From Acidobacteriota bacterium (GTDB lineage: Bacteria > Actinomycetota > Acidimicrobiia > Acidimicrobiales > Palsa-688), in the NCBI GenBank assembly GCA_028876385.1, contig JAGWSF010000109.1, positions 62,001 through 126,000 of the forward strand: 64,000 nt of DNA, written 5' to 3'. Positions 7,517-15,592 of this stretch are shown here, one piece after another. The notes under the pieces were generated by a model. It saw only the letters and a list, made by a program, of their open reading frames with translations, ran no database searches and was not told the origin of the DNA. The position numbers were made by a program, and so were the translations under genes. Each line of letters opens with the position of its first letter. Position 1 is the stretch's first letter.

Positions 7517-8716
7517 TCAGACCGTGGCGCCGATGCCGAGCAGGCCGATCATGTTCCCCCCCATAATCCGCCGGACATCCTCATCGGGCAGGCCCTGCAG
7601 CTCCTTCACGTACGAGACGGGGTCAGCCAGGCCTTCCACGTGGGGGAAGTCGGAGCCGAAGATCACATGGTCGGCGCCCAGCAGGGCGACCAGCTGGCGG
7701 GGATCCTCCTCGTGGAAGGGATGCATCCAGAAGCTGCGCTTAAAGGTCGCCGAGGGCCGCTCGGCAAACATCTGCGGCATCTGATCGTACGTGTGCTCCA
7801 TGCGGTTCAGTAGCCCGGGCACCCAGCCCGCCCCATTCTCTATTAGGGCGAAGCGGAGGTCGGGGAATCGGGTGAGCAGTCCGTGGGCGATGATCGACGA
7901 CACGGCATCCTGGATGTCCCGGCTGTCATTGTGGACGATCTGACTGAAGGGCTTGGGCTCGGCGAACGCCCGCGTCTCCTGCTGGCTCCCCTCCCATTCG
8001 TTGGAGTACCTCCCGTAGCCGGTATCACTGGCGTGGATGACGACCAGGATCCCCGATTCCTGCACCCGGGCCCAGTACTGGTCGTACTCGGGCAGGGCAA
8101 ACGACCGGGGGCCCCGAAAGCCCCACGCCGGCGCCGGGCGCATGAGGATGATCCGGGCCCCCTGGGCCAGCACCCACTCGAGCTCCTCGATGGCCTTCTC
8201 CACGAGGCCTGGCGTGATGACGGGGGTGGAGAAGATCCGGTTCTGGTAGGTGAAGGGCCACTCCTCGGCCATCCAGCGGTTGAGGGCGTGGATCACCGCC
8301 GCGCACAGCTCGGGGTCGTCGCGCATGCGCTCCTCCACCAGGCTGGCCAGGGTCGGCAGCATCACCGTGTGCTGGACACCCTGCTCGTCCATGAGGGCCA
8401 GGCGAGGCTCGGCCGAGCGGAAGGCGGGAGGGCAATCGATGCCGCGGCCGATGATCTCCCGGCTGGACTTGCCATCGGGATTCCCCAGCTTGAAGTACTC
8501 CTCCTGGGCACCCGGACGGCCGACCCGGTCGAAGGTCGGATTCGGTATGTAGTCGCTGATGTGCCCCCGCACGACGATCTTCGTGCGGCCGTGGACATCG
8601 ACGAAATCGATCGCACCTTTGTACCGATCCGGCAGGTACCGCGTCAGGGCATCACGCGTCTCGTACAGATGGTTATCGGCGTCGAAGACCGGGAATCCGA
8701 GATTGGGCGAGGACAT
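7517..8716 (-). CDS. Amidohydrolase 2 family metal-dependent hydrolase
   Basis: A 399-residue amidohydrolase_2 protein. Likely metal-binding residues lie in DADNHLYE near residue 15, VVIHASD in the middle and FGSDFPHVEG near the C-terminus. It is more like the protein at 25176 than the other two paralogues: both have the SD(F/Y)PHxEG form of the last motif. The ATG at 8716 has a strong AGGAGGAG site seven bases upstream. It is the first gene of a two-gene operon with the SDR at 6708, and an operator variant is 35 bp upstream. Reaction unknown; hydrolysis or decarboxylation of a ring-derived acid is a reasonable guess. Confidence 0.85.
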   Translation of the reverse strand: MSSPNLGFPVFDADNHLYETRDALTRYLPDRYKGAIDFVDVHGRTKIVVRGHISDYIPNPTFDRVGRPGAQEEYFKLGNPDGKSSREIIGRGIDCPPAFRSAEPRLALMDEQGVQHTVMLPTLASLVEERMRDDPELCAAVIHALNRWMAEEWPFTYQNRIFSTPVITPGLVEKAIEELEWVLAQGARIILMRPAPAWGFRGPRSFALPEYDQYWARVQESGILVVIHASDTGYGRYSNEWEGSQQETRAFAEPKPFSQIVHNDSRDIQDAVSSIIAHGLLTRFPDLRFALIENGAGWVPGLLNRMEHTYDQMPQMFAERPSATFKRSFWMHPFHEEDPRQLVALLGADHVIFGSDFPHVEGLADPVSYVKELQGLPDEDVRRIMGGNMIGLLGIGATV

Positions 8717-8750
8717 GGGCTTCTCCTCCTACTCGAGCGGAGGGGGTACT

Positions 8751-8764
8751 TGACACCCCCGTCA
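8751..8764. promoter_or_regulatory. Operator candidate, TGACA-N4-CGTCA
   Basis: TGACACCCCCGTCA, one change from the perfect form, in the short gap between the ligase terminator and the amidohydrolase start at 8716. Confidence 0.55.
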
Positions 8765-8770
8765 CCAAGC

Positions 8771-8812
8771 ATAGAGCCGCCGGTGGGCGATTGCCCAGCG
8801 AGGCGGCTCTAT
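8771..8812 (-). terminator. Nested hairpin terminator after acyl-CoA ligase gene
   Basis: ATAGAGCCGCC (8771-8781) pairs perfectly with GGCGGCTCTAT (8802-8812), and inside the loop TGGGC-GATT-GCCCA (8784-8797) forms a second stem. The stop codon of the leftward ligase gene lies in the outer stem. Confidence 0.65.
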
Positions 8813-10392
8813 TCGACGCCGAGCCGGCCCCGCAGCTGACCCCTGAGCACCTTACCGGTGGAGTTCATCGGTAAGGAATCGACGATCTCGACCCGCCGGG
8901 GCACCTTGTAGTTGGCCATGGCCTTCTCGGCGTAGGCGATCACATCGCCTGGAGTGAGGTCGTGACCGCGAGCGGGGACGACGAAGGCACACCCCACCTC
9001 CCCGTAGTGAGGATCGGGTACGGCCACCACGGCTGCCAGGGCTACCTCGTCCCAGGCGGTGAGGATGCCTTCGATCTCGGCGGGGGCCACGTTGAAGCCG
9101 CCGACGATGAACATGTCCTTCTTGCGGTCGCACACCTTGAAGTAACCGTCCGCGTTCATGTAGGCGATGTCCCCGGTGTGCAGCCACCCGTCAGCGTCGA
9201 AGACGGCGGCGGTGGCGTCGGGGTCACCGTAATAACCGTCGGCCAGGTTGAAGCCCCGAATCAGGATCTCGCCCCGCTCTCCCAGCGGCACATCGACGCC
9301 CTCGTCGTCCACCAACCGGAGCTCCAATCCAGGAAGGGGGCGTCCCGACGTGTTGGCGATCGTTTCGGGGGGATCATCCGGATAGGTGATACTGACGGTG
9401 GCATGGGCCTCCGTCAGGCCGTAACCGGTCATGGCGTACTCGAGGCCGAGTTCGTCGCGCATGCGGACGATCAGTTCGACTGGGACATAGGCCGCTGACA
9501 CACAGGCCACGCGGAGGGTAGACAGGTCGGCCCTGACTCGTTTCTGAGCCTCGAGCAGAGACCAGAAGAAGGTTGGCGAGCCCGACACGTGGGTGATGCC
9601 CAGCCGCGCGACAGTCCGCAGCGTTTCGTCCGGATCGAACACCGCCACGGGGACCGCCGTCGCTCCGACCATAAGTGAGAGCATCCAGCCGAACTTGTAT
9701 CCGAAGCAGTGGAAGAAGGGCATGACGATGAGGACCCGGTCACACGGACCGGCCCTCCAGGCGTCGTTGCAGAGACGGTAGGTCCTCAGGGATGCGCCGT
9801 GACGCAGCATCACTCCCTTGGGATGACCGGTCGTCCCTGACGTGAAGATCACGTCGCTCGGATCCTCTGGGCCGAGGCGGCCCACCTGATCCAGGATGAC
9901 CCCATCGGGTAGCTCGTCTCCTCCCGAGAGCATCTCCTCCCAGGTGACGCTGCCCTCATGGGGGGGACCGTCGACGGTCACGACCCTGGTCAGGGCGCGC
10001 AGGTCCGGATCGGCATCGCGGACCGACTCGAGGAGGTTCGTCTCCAAGAAGCCGTTGACACACAAGAGGGTGCTGGCGTCGGTTTGTCGAAGGATGTGAG
10101 CCGCCTCGCCACCCTTGAACCTGGTGTTGACCGGTACCAAGCGGCCTCCCGCGGCCTGGATTCCGAGGGCTGCTGTCACCCACCGGGCACAGTTCGGGGC
10201 CCAGAGTGCCACCCGGTCGCCCGGATCGACGCCCAGAGCGGTCAGTCCCTTGGCCACCGCCAGCATCTCCTCTGAGACCCCTTCAAAGGTGACCGTCGTA
10301 TCTCCATCGATGATCGCCACTTGTCCGCGGAAGCGTGTCCCGCTCTCCAGAGCCATGGCGGGGATCGACGCGAACTCCGAGTCAGGAGGCAC
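8809..10392 (-). CDS. Acyl-CoA synthetase (FadD-type AMP-forming ligase)
   Basis: A 527-residue adenylate-forming ligase: the P-loop signature is FTSGTTGHPKG, the A5 block is MTGYGLTEAH, the A7/A8 blocks are WLHTGDIAYM and RKKDMFIVGGFNV, and the catalytic Lys is in NSTGKVLRG. It activates a carboxylic acid to its CoA thioester with ATP, the entry step of beta-oxidation. The start is uncertain: the GTG at 10392 gives the usual N-terminus (FASIPAMALESG), and the ATG at 10356 is the alternative. It is divergent from the ACAD10/11-like gene and shares with it a gap containing an operator variant. This neighbourhood resembles a hydroxy-acid catabolism module (see the gene at 10485). Confidence 0.9.
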   Translation of the reverse strand: MPPDSEFASIPAMALESGTRFRGQVAIIDGDTTVTFEGVSEEMLAVAKGLTALGVDPGDRVALWAPNCARWVTAALGIQAAGGRLVPVNTRFKGGEAAHILRQTDASTLLCVNGFLETNLLESVRDADPDLRALTRVVTVDGPPHEGSVTWEEMLSGGDELPDGVILDQVGRLGPEDPSDVIFTSGTTGHPKGVMLRHGASLRTYRLCNDAWRAGPCDRVLIVMPFFHCFGYKFGWMLSLMVGATAVPVAVFDPDETLRTVARLGITHVSGSPTFFWSLLEAQKRVRADLSTLRVACVSAAYVPVELIVRMRDELGLEYAMTGYGLTEAHATVSITYPDDPPETIANTSGRPLPGLELRLVDDEGVDVPLGERGEILIRGFNLADGYYGDPDATAAVFDADGWLHTGDIAYMNADGYFKVCDRKKDMFIVGGFNVAPAEIEGILTAWDEVALAAVVAVPDPHYGEVGCAFVVPARGHDLTPGDVIAYAEKAMANYKVPRRVEIVDSLPMNSTGKVLRGQLRGRLGVE

Positions 10393-10403
10393 TACGACCA
10401 AGT

Positions 10404-10417
10404 TAACAGGATCGTCA
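10404..10417. promoter_or_regulatory. Operator candidate, degenerate (TAACA-N4-CGTCA)
   Basis: TAACAGGATCGTCA, two changes from the consensus, in the gap between the divergent ligase and dehydrogenase genes. Confidence 0.4.
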
Positions 10418-10484
10418 AGCCGTGTCCGCGCTACGCTCGCCGTCCGTTCGGCGCATGTCCGGTTCCAGCAAAGGGGTGTCGAAG

Positions 10485-11672
10485 ATGGGGTCATCCGAGG
10501 GTCTGGCTGCGGTACTCGATTCCATGCGTCAGTTCATCGACGAGGAGGTCATCCCCGCGGAGACGGTGCTGCGGGAGGCGACCCTCGATGCGCTGGTCGA
10601 GATGGAGCGCTTGAAGAGCGAAGCCAAATGCCGGGGTCTGTGGGCGCTCGGCCATCCCCGCCATATCGGAGGAGGGGGACTGGGCTTCATGGATGTCACT
10701 CTCCTCAACGAGGTCATCGGGCGCAGCTTCTTCGGCCAAAGCGCAGTCGGCACCTGGTCGATGCAGGACTCGATCATGCTCGACAAGTACGCCAATGCCG
10801 AGCAGCGGGAACGCTGGCTGCTACCCCTCGTGGCCGGCGAGATCCGATCCTCGGTCGGGATGACCGAACCGGAAGTGGCCGGGTCGGACCCCACGATGAT
10901 GCAGGCCACCGCCGTGCTCGACGGCGACGAGTGGATCGTCAACGCCCACAAGTGGTTCACCACCGGGGCCAGCATCGCCGCCTTCACGACCGTCTTCGCC
11001 CGCACCGAGCCGGAGGAAGCGGGTCGCTACAAGCGCTTCTCGGCCATCATCGTGCCGACCGACACGCCCGGATACGAGGTGGTGAGGACCATCCCCACCA
11101 TGGGCAGCACGCTGGGGGCGCACTGCGAGATCCGGTTGACTGACGTGCGGGTACCGAAGGACCACCTCTTGGGCGAGCGTGGCCAAGGATTCGTCATGGC
11201 CCAGGATCGCCTGGGACCCGGGCGTATCTTCCACTGCATGCGCTGGTTGGGGCAGATGGAGCGGGCCTTCGAGCTCATGTGTGCCCGGGTCAACGAGCGG
11301 TCTGTGCACAGCGGTCTGCTGTCCCAGAACGGGCAGATTCGGCTGCTCATGGCCGAGTCGGCCGCCGACATCTTCTCCCATCGGGCCGCCACCCTCGCGG
11401 CCGCCGAGGCGATCGATCGCGGATCAGATGCGCGCTTGGAGATCTCTCTCATCAAGTTCCGGGGAGCTCAGTTGCTCCACAACGTCATTGACAGGGCCAT
11501 CCAGGTTCACGGAGCTCTCGGCGTCACCGCTGACACTCCGCTCGAATGGATGTATCGCGAGGCCCGATACGCCCGGATCTACGACGGGCCAGACGAGGTC
11601 CACCGTGACCGCGTGGCCCGGGCCCTGGCCAAGGATCCCTCGACGGCCCCCTGGACCCACATCCCTGCCTGA
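10485..11672 (+). CDS. Acyl-CoA dehydrogenase, ACAD10/ACAD11-like
   Basis: A 395-residue flavin dehydrogenase. Several blocks match the dehydrogenase half of human ACAD11 rather than ordinary FadE proteins: MTEPEVAGSD, HKWFTTGAS, DRLGPGRIFHCMR and DGPDEVH. In the ACAD10/11 family, and in the bacterial levulinate pathway (LvaA with LvaC), an APH-type kinase phosphorylates a 4-hydroxyacyl-CoA and the dehydrogenase partner completes the removal of the phosphate to give an enoyl-CoA. Here the kinase gene follows after 5 bp, so the pair looks like a split ACAD11. The ATG at 10485 has AAGGGG eight bases upstream. Substrate chain or ring system unknown. Confidence 0.85.
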   Translation: MGSSEGLAAVLDSMRQFIDEEVIPAETVLREATLDALVEMERLKSEAKCRGLWALGHPRHIGGGGLGFMDVTLLNEVIGRSFFGQSAVGTWSMQDSIMLDKYANAEQRERWLLPLVAGEIRSSVGMTEPEVAGSDPTMMQATAVLDGDEWIVNAHKWFTTGASIAAFTTVFARTEPEEAGRYKRFSAIIVPTDTPGYEVVRTIPTMGSTLGAHCEIRLTDVRVPKDHLLGERGQGFVMAQDRLGPGRIFHCMRWLGQMERAFELMCARVNERSVHSGLLSQNGQIRLLMAESAADIFSHRAATLAAAEAIDRGSDARLEISLIKFRGAQLLHNVIDRAIQVHGALGVTADTPLEWMYREARYARIYDGPDEVHRDRVARALAKDPSTAPWTHIPA

Positions 11673-11677
11673 TCCGG

Positions 11678-12712
11678 GTGACCCCTTCCGACGAGCACGA
11701 CGTGGACCCGGTGGACCTGGTCGACCGGAGCCGGCTGCGGGACTTCCTCGAGCCGCTCGTCGGCTTGGGCCCGGATCTCACCATCGAGGTGCTGAGCGGG
11801 GGCCGTTCCAACCTCACCTATCTGCTGCGGTCCGGTTCGGCCGAGTACGTGCTCCGGCGCCGCCCGATCGGAGCGGAGGTCAAGGGAGCCCATGACATGG
11901 CTCGCGAGTTCCGGGTGCAACAGGCGCTCCAGGCAACGGCTGTCCCTCTGGCGCGGGTCTACGGCTTTTGCGCCGATGAGACGGTTATGGGGGCGCCTTT
12001 CTATGCCATGTCCCGGGTGGCTGGAAGTGTCTTTCACCGTCGAAGCGACGTGGCGGACCTCTCGGCGGAGCAGTCCCGAGCCCTGTCCGAGGCGGTCATC
12101 GACACGCTGGACATCCTTCACCGCGTCGACTACGCCGCCGTCGGACTTAGAGATCTGGGCCGACCGGAAGGTTTCGTACGGCGACGAATCGGTCGGTGGC
12201 TGGAGCAGTACCGCAGCGGCCGGCACCGGGACCACGACCTGATCGAGCCACTGGGCGAGAGGCTGGCAGCCTCGATCCCCTCGCGAAACGACTCCACCCT
12301 GATCCACGGCGACTTCCGACTCGGCAACATGATCGTCAGGGCGGACTCGCCGGCCCCGGTGACCGCCGTGCTGGACTGGGAGATGTCCACGCTCGGGGAT
12401 CCGCTCACCGATCTGGCCCATCTGCTCGTGTACTGGGACCGGACCTGCGGTCGGCTCACCCACGATTCCCAATCGATAGCCGAGCACGCAGGATTCCTCC
12501 ACTCCGAGGACCTCGTCGCCCGCTACCAAGCCCGTAGCGGTCGTGATCTGACGCCGCTTCCCTTCTACCTCGCCTTCGAGCACTGGCGGGCCGCCATCAT
12601 CAAGGAAGGCATCTATCAGCGGGCTCTACGTTCGGGTGAAGCCGAAGGGGTGGAGATGGGCGCCACCGTCGCTGTACACCTCGAGGAGGCCGCCGAGATC
12701 CTCGGCTCCTGA
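11678..12712 (+). CDS. APH-type phosphotransferase, kinase partner of ACAD10/11-like dehydrogenase
   Basis: A 344-residue aminoglycoside-phosphotransferase-fold kinase. The N-lobe has GGRSNLTYLL and the ATP-site Lys/Arg block YVLRRRP; the C-lobe has the catalytic loop IHGDFRLGN and the metal-binding LDWEMSTLGDP. The N-lobe blocks (GxSNxTY, EFRVQQAL, GAPFYAM) are those of the ACAD10/11 kinase domain, not of antibiotic-resistance enzymes. The GTG start lies 5 bp after the dehydrogenase stop, suggesting coupled translation. Predicted role: phosphorylation of a gamma- or delta-hydroxyacyl-CoA before elimination by the upstream dehydrogenase. Antibiotic modification is very unlikely. Confidence 0.85.
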   Translation: MTPSDEHDVDPVDLVDRSRLRDFLEPLVGLGPDLTIEVLSGGRSNLTYLLRSGSAEYVLRRRPIGAEVKGAHDMAREFRVQQALQATAVPLARVYGFCADETVMGAPFYAMSRVAGSVFHRRSDVADLSAEQSRALSEAVIDTLDILHRVDYAAVGLRDLGRPEGFVRRRIGRWLEQYRSGRHRDHDLIEPLGERLAASIPSRNDSTLIHGDFRLGNMIVRADSPAPVTAVLDWEMSTLGDPLTDLAHLLVYWDRTCGRLTHDSQSIAEHAGFLHSEDLVARYQARSGRDLTPLPFYLAFEHWRAAIIKEGIYQRALRSGEAEGVEMGATVAVHLEEAAEILGS

Positions 12713-12714
12713 CC

Positions 12715-13857
12715 TCAGCCTGCCGAGATCGCGCCCAGGGCTCGGCGGTGCTCGGGGGCGGCCACTGCGATCAGACGGGCTGCTCGTTCCCCGTCGTCGG
12801 CGCCCCGTAGGTCAGCGACGCCGTGCTCGGTGACGACCATGTCGACATCGCAGCGAGGAGTGGAGACTACCTCGACCTGCCCGACGATGGTCGACGCCCC
12901 TCGCCTGGTCGTGGACCTGAGGGCGATCACGGAGAGGCCGCCGGGGGACCGCACGGCGGCCGTCGCGAAGTCGGCGTGACCTCCGATCCCGGCGACGCGG
13001 CGTCCTGACACGATCTCGACGTTGACGGATCCGTCGAGTCCCACCTGCAGGGCCGTGTTGCACGCCACGAAGCGGGGTCGTGCGGAGATCCTGGTGAGAT
13101 CGTGGGTCTCCTCGACCGGTCGCAGGACCAGCTTCCCCTCCGCCGCCAACCGGTGCAGCGGCGCTCCCCCCCAGGCGTAAGCGGCTTCCGCAGCCCCGAC
13201 CAGCAAGCCCCGCCGGTCGAGCTCGGCCACGGCGTCGCTGACCAAGCCGGAGGCGATGGAGATCGGCCGGTCGATGGCGGCGAGGACGCCGTCGGCGATC
13301 CCGCCCGGCCCGACCTGTAAGGTGGCGCCTTCTGGCAGCACAGAGGCCACCTGCCGGCCCACCAGCGCGTCGATGTCGTCGGGCCGGCGGGGCTGAGGTA
13401 CGGCCGTAGGCGACGGGGGTCTGACGACGGTGGCCGCGATTCGGCCTGGCACCGGTGGTCCTCCGAGATCCATTCCCTCCTCGTCGATCTCCACGACCAC
13501 GGAGGCGGCGCTGCGGGCCAGGGCCGGTCCCCACCCGACGCTGGGCCCGAACACGAGCTCACTCCCCCGCCGGACGGCGGTGACCACGGCGACATCGGGG
13601 ACGAGCGTGTCGGTGAGGAGGCGCGGGACCGCCGACAGACGGATGGGGAGGTAGCCGATGCGGCCCTCGTCGACGGGACCCCTGAGCGCGTACCCGGCCA
13701 TGACCGTCCAGCCCCGGACCGGCGTCCCTCCGAGCCAGGGCCGCTCATCGAGGGTCCACCCCAGGAGGACCCGATCGGCTTCCCCGCCAGTCCCGCCGGC
13801 GACGGCCGGCGCGCTTCGGGGGCTGTCAGCACCGTCGGCGTAAGCGAGCAGTGTCAA
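12715..13857 (-). CDS. Acetyl-CoA hydrolase/transferase family protein, short N-terminus
   Basis: A 380-residue member of the 4-hydroxybutyrate/succinyl-CoA:acetate CoA-transferase family. The C-terminal domain is clear: NVEIVSGRRVAGIGGHADF near residue 280 and TEHGVADLRG near residue 345. The family is normally about 430 residues and starts with a strand-loop (GDxVxxxxg) before the first CoA-binding block; that piece is missing or badly eroded. The only upstream start in frame is a TTG at 13857, 18 bp after the SDR stop, so the start is weakly supported. It probably moves CoA between small acids or hydrolyses an acyl-CoA, but with the shortened N-terminus the activity is open. Confidence 0.7.
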   Translation of the reverse strand: MTLLAYADGADSPRSAPAVAGGTGGEADRVLLGWTLDERPWLGGTPVRGWTVMAGYALRGPVDEGRIGYLPIRLSAVPRLLTDTLVPDVAVVTAVRRGSELVFGPSVGWGPALARSAASVVVEIDEEGMDLGGPPVPGRIAATVVRPPSPTAVPQPRRPDDIDALVGRQVASVLPEGATLQVGPGGIADGVLAAIDRPISIASGLVSDAVAELDRRGLLVGAAEAAYAWGGAPLHRLAAEGKLVLRPVEETHDLTRISARPRFVACNTALQVGLDGSVNVEIVSGRRVAGIGGHADFATAAVRSPGGLSVIALRSTTRRGASTIVGQVEVVSTPRCDVDMVVTEHGVADLRGADDGERAARLIAVAAPEHRRALGAISAG

Positions 13858-13874
13858 GCGTGACCCGCCGAACC

Positions 13875-14777
13875 TCAGGCCCCGGCCAGACCGAGGGGAG
13901 CGGCGCCGAACAGCTTCCTGATCCCGAGTCCGAGCTCCTCGGTGGTCAGGGCTTCCCCCGACGTCGACTTGTAGCCACCTTCTACCGTCCAGCCCCGCAC
14001 CCGGCGGACGGTGTTTCCGTCGACGCGCAGCACACTGCCGCTCAGCCAGCCGGACTCCTCACTGCACAGCCAGGCCACCACCGGTGAGGCGTTGGCCGGA
14101 TCGAGGGGATCCCACGCCTCGCCCCCCGCACCCGACCGCCCGATGCTGGCCAGCATCCGGGTGGCGGCGATCGGAGAGACGGCGTTGGCCGTAACGCCGT
14201 AGCGCTGCATCTCCAGGGCGACAAGCCCGGCGAGCGTGGCGATGGCCCCCTTGGCCGAACCGTAGTTGGCTTGGCCCACGTTGCCGAACAGCCCGGCACC
14301 CGAAGTCGTCATCACGACCCGTCCCGTGACCTTCCGGCCCAGTTTGGACTGGTCCCGCCAGTAGGCGCACGCGTGCCTGGTGAGGGCGGCCGTACCTTTG
14401 AGGTGGACGGCGACAACAGCATCGAAGTCCTGCTCGGTCATGGAGACGAGCATCCGGTCCCGTATGAAGCCGGCGTTGTTGACCACGGCGTGCAGATCCC
14501 CGAACATCTCCACGGTCCGCTCCACGAGGGCGGCCATACCGTCCCAGTCGGTGACCGAGGTCCCGTCGACCACGGCCGCTCCGCCGGCCGCTTCGATCTC
14601 CGACACCACTTCCTCGGCCGGCGACACCGAACCGTCTTCGCTCTCGCCGTGCAGGCTGAGGCCGAGATCGTTCACCACCACCATTGCGCCCTGGCGAGCC
14701 AACTCTAGGCAGTGGGAGCGGCCCAGACCTCGTCCTCCACCGGTGACGATCACCACGCGACCTTCCAGCAGACCCAT
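13875..14777 (-). CDS. SDR family oxidoreductase, HSD17B4/MFE-2-like
   Basis: A 300-residue SDR of the type found as the dehydrogenase half of peroxisomal multifunctional enzyme 2: MGLLEGRVVIVTGGGRGLGR, then VVNDLG, NNAG, catalytic Ser in TTSGAG and Tyr-x3-Lys as YGSAK. Family members oxidise (3R)-hydroxyacyl-CoAs, including those with steroid side chains. The ATG at 14777 was preferred over an upstream TTG because GGAGGAG lies nine bases before it. It precedes the CoA-transferase gene by 18 bp in the same direction. A very similar SDR is at 24209, so the window has two copies of this step. Confidence 0.85.
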   Translation of the reverse strand: MGLLEGRVVIVTGGGRGLGRSHCLELARQGAMVVVNDLGLSLHGESEDGSVSPAEEVVSEIEAAGGAAVVDGTSVTDWDGMAALVERTVEMFGDLHAVVNNAGFIRDRMLVSMTEQDFDAVVAVHLKGTAALTRHACAYWRDQSKLGRKVTGRVVMTTSGAGLFGNVGQANYGSAKGAIATLAGLVALEMQRYGVTANAVSPIAATRMLASIGRSGAGGEAWDPLDPANASPVVAWLCSEESGWLSGSVLRVDGNTVRRVRGWTVEGGYKSTSGEALTTEELGLGIRKLFGAAPLGLAGA

Positions 14778-14880
14778 TCTCCGCAACTCCTCCCGAACTC
14801 GCCCGAAACCAGGACCGGTCAGGCCGCCGTGTGCGACCCGGAAGGCCGTGAGCCTAGCGACACCGAAGACGTCCGGTCAG

Positions 14881-14900
14881 GAGTCCGGGTAGCCGGACTC
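14881..14900 (-). terminator. Hairpin terminator after thioesterase gene
   Basis: GAGTCCGG-GTAG-CCGGACTC is a perfect 8-bp stem with a 4-nt loop that overlaps the thioesterase stop codon. There is no T-tract. Confidence 0.55.
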
Positions 14901-15519
14901 ATGGGGCCCGGTAGTGGGAGGGCTCGACGCACACGAAGACGGCCTCGGCGGCGCACGTCTGCTCGTCACCGCACCAGAGGCTCCCCTCCACGGCGACCTG
15001 GCGTCCGGAGCGCGGTTGCGCCGAGCCTTCGATGCGCAGCTCGGTGTGCAGCGGGGTGGGGCGCAGGAAACGCACCGCAAGGGACCTGGTCACGGCGAGG
15101 TGCCCGGCGCTGATGACTGCACGCCCGAGCACGCCGTCGAAGGCCGCGGCGATGAATCCGCCGTAGACGCTGCCTGGACCGCCCTCCCACGCCGAACCGA
15201 ACGTCACCGTGCCGACGATCCGCCCGTCTCCCTCTTCGGCTCGGACGGGAGGGGCCAGTGGATTCGCGGGGCCGAACGCCCCGTGGGTCTCCCAGATAGC
15301 GACGTTGGACGCCGATCCGGGCGAGAGTCCTGGTAGCCCGTCGTATCTCCCCGACCGCCGCGGAGCCGACAGGCGCCCGGACGCCTGGCGCAGCAAAGCC
15401 AGTGTGGCCTCCATCTCGGGCGGGGGGGCGGTACTCAGCATCACCATGGCGGCAAGGGACCGCAGCTCGTCGGCAATGGCCCGTCGAGTAACCAACTCAT
15501 CTGACTCCTGCCGGTCCAC
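14899..15519 (-). CDS. PaaI-like hotdog-fold acyl-CoA thioesterase
   Basis: A 206-residue protein whose C-terminal 130 residues form a 4HBT-type hotdog domain, with the family block WEGGPGSVYGGFIAAAFDGVLG (read here as WEGGPGS then VYGGFIAAAFD). The Gly-Gly-x-Ile/Ala-x3-Asp arrangement is the usual active-site helix of PaaI-like thioesterases. The N-terminal 75 residues are helical and unassigned. The GTG at 15519 is supported by AGAGGAG five bases upstream; the frame is open further but has no better start. Such enzymes release free CoA from dead-end acyl-CoAs. It is divergent from the ligase at 15593, so ligation and hydrolysis may be co-controlled. Confidence 0.8.
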   Translation of the reverse strand: MDRQESDELVTRRAIADELRSLAAMVMLSTAPPPEMEATLALLRQASGRLSAPRRSGRYDGLPGLSPGSASNVAIWETHGAFGPANPLAPPVRAEEGDGRIVGTVTFGSAWEGGPGSVYGGFIAAAFDGVLGRAVISAGHLAVTRSLAVRFLRPTPLHTELRIEGSAQPRSGRQVAVEGSLWCGDEQTCAAEAVFVCVEPSHYRAP

Positions 15520-15592
15520 ATCTGCTCCTCTGAGGCGGCCTCGACCCGGGCTATGCTCCGCCGAGGGACGTTGATGGACACGGTTCAGTGTA

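Noticed and set aside
11678..12712. Aminoglycoside resistance gene
   Set aside because: The kinase motifs match ACAD10/11-type domains and the gene is coupled to an acyl-CoA dehydrogenase.
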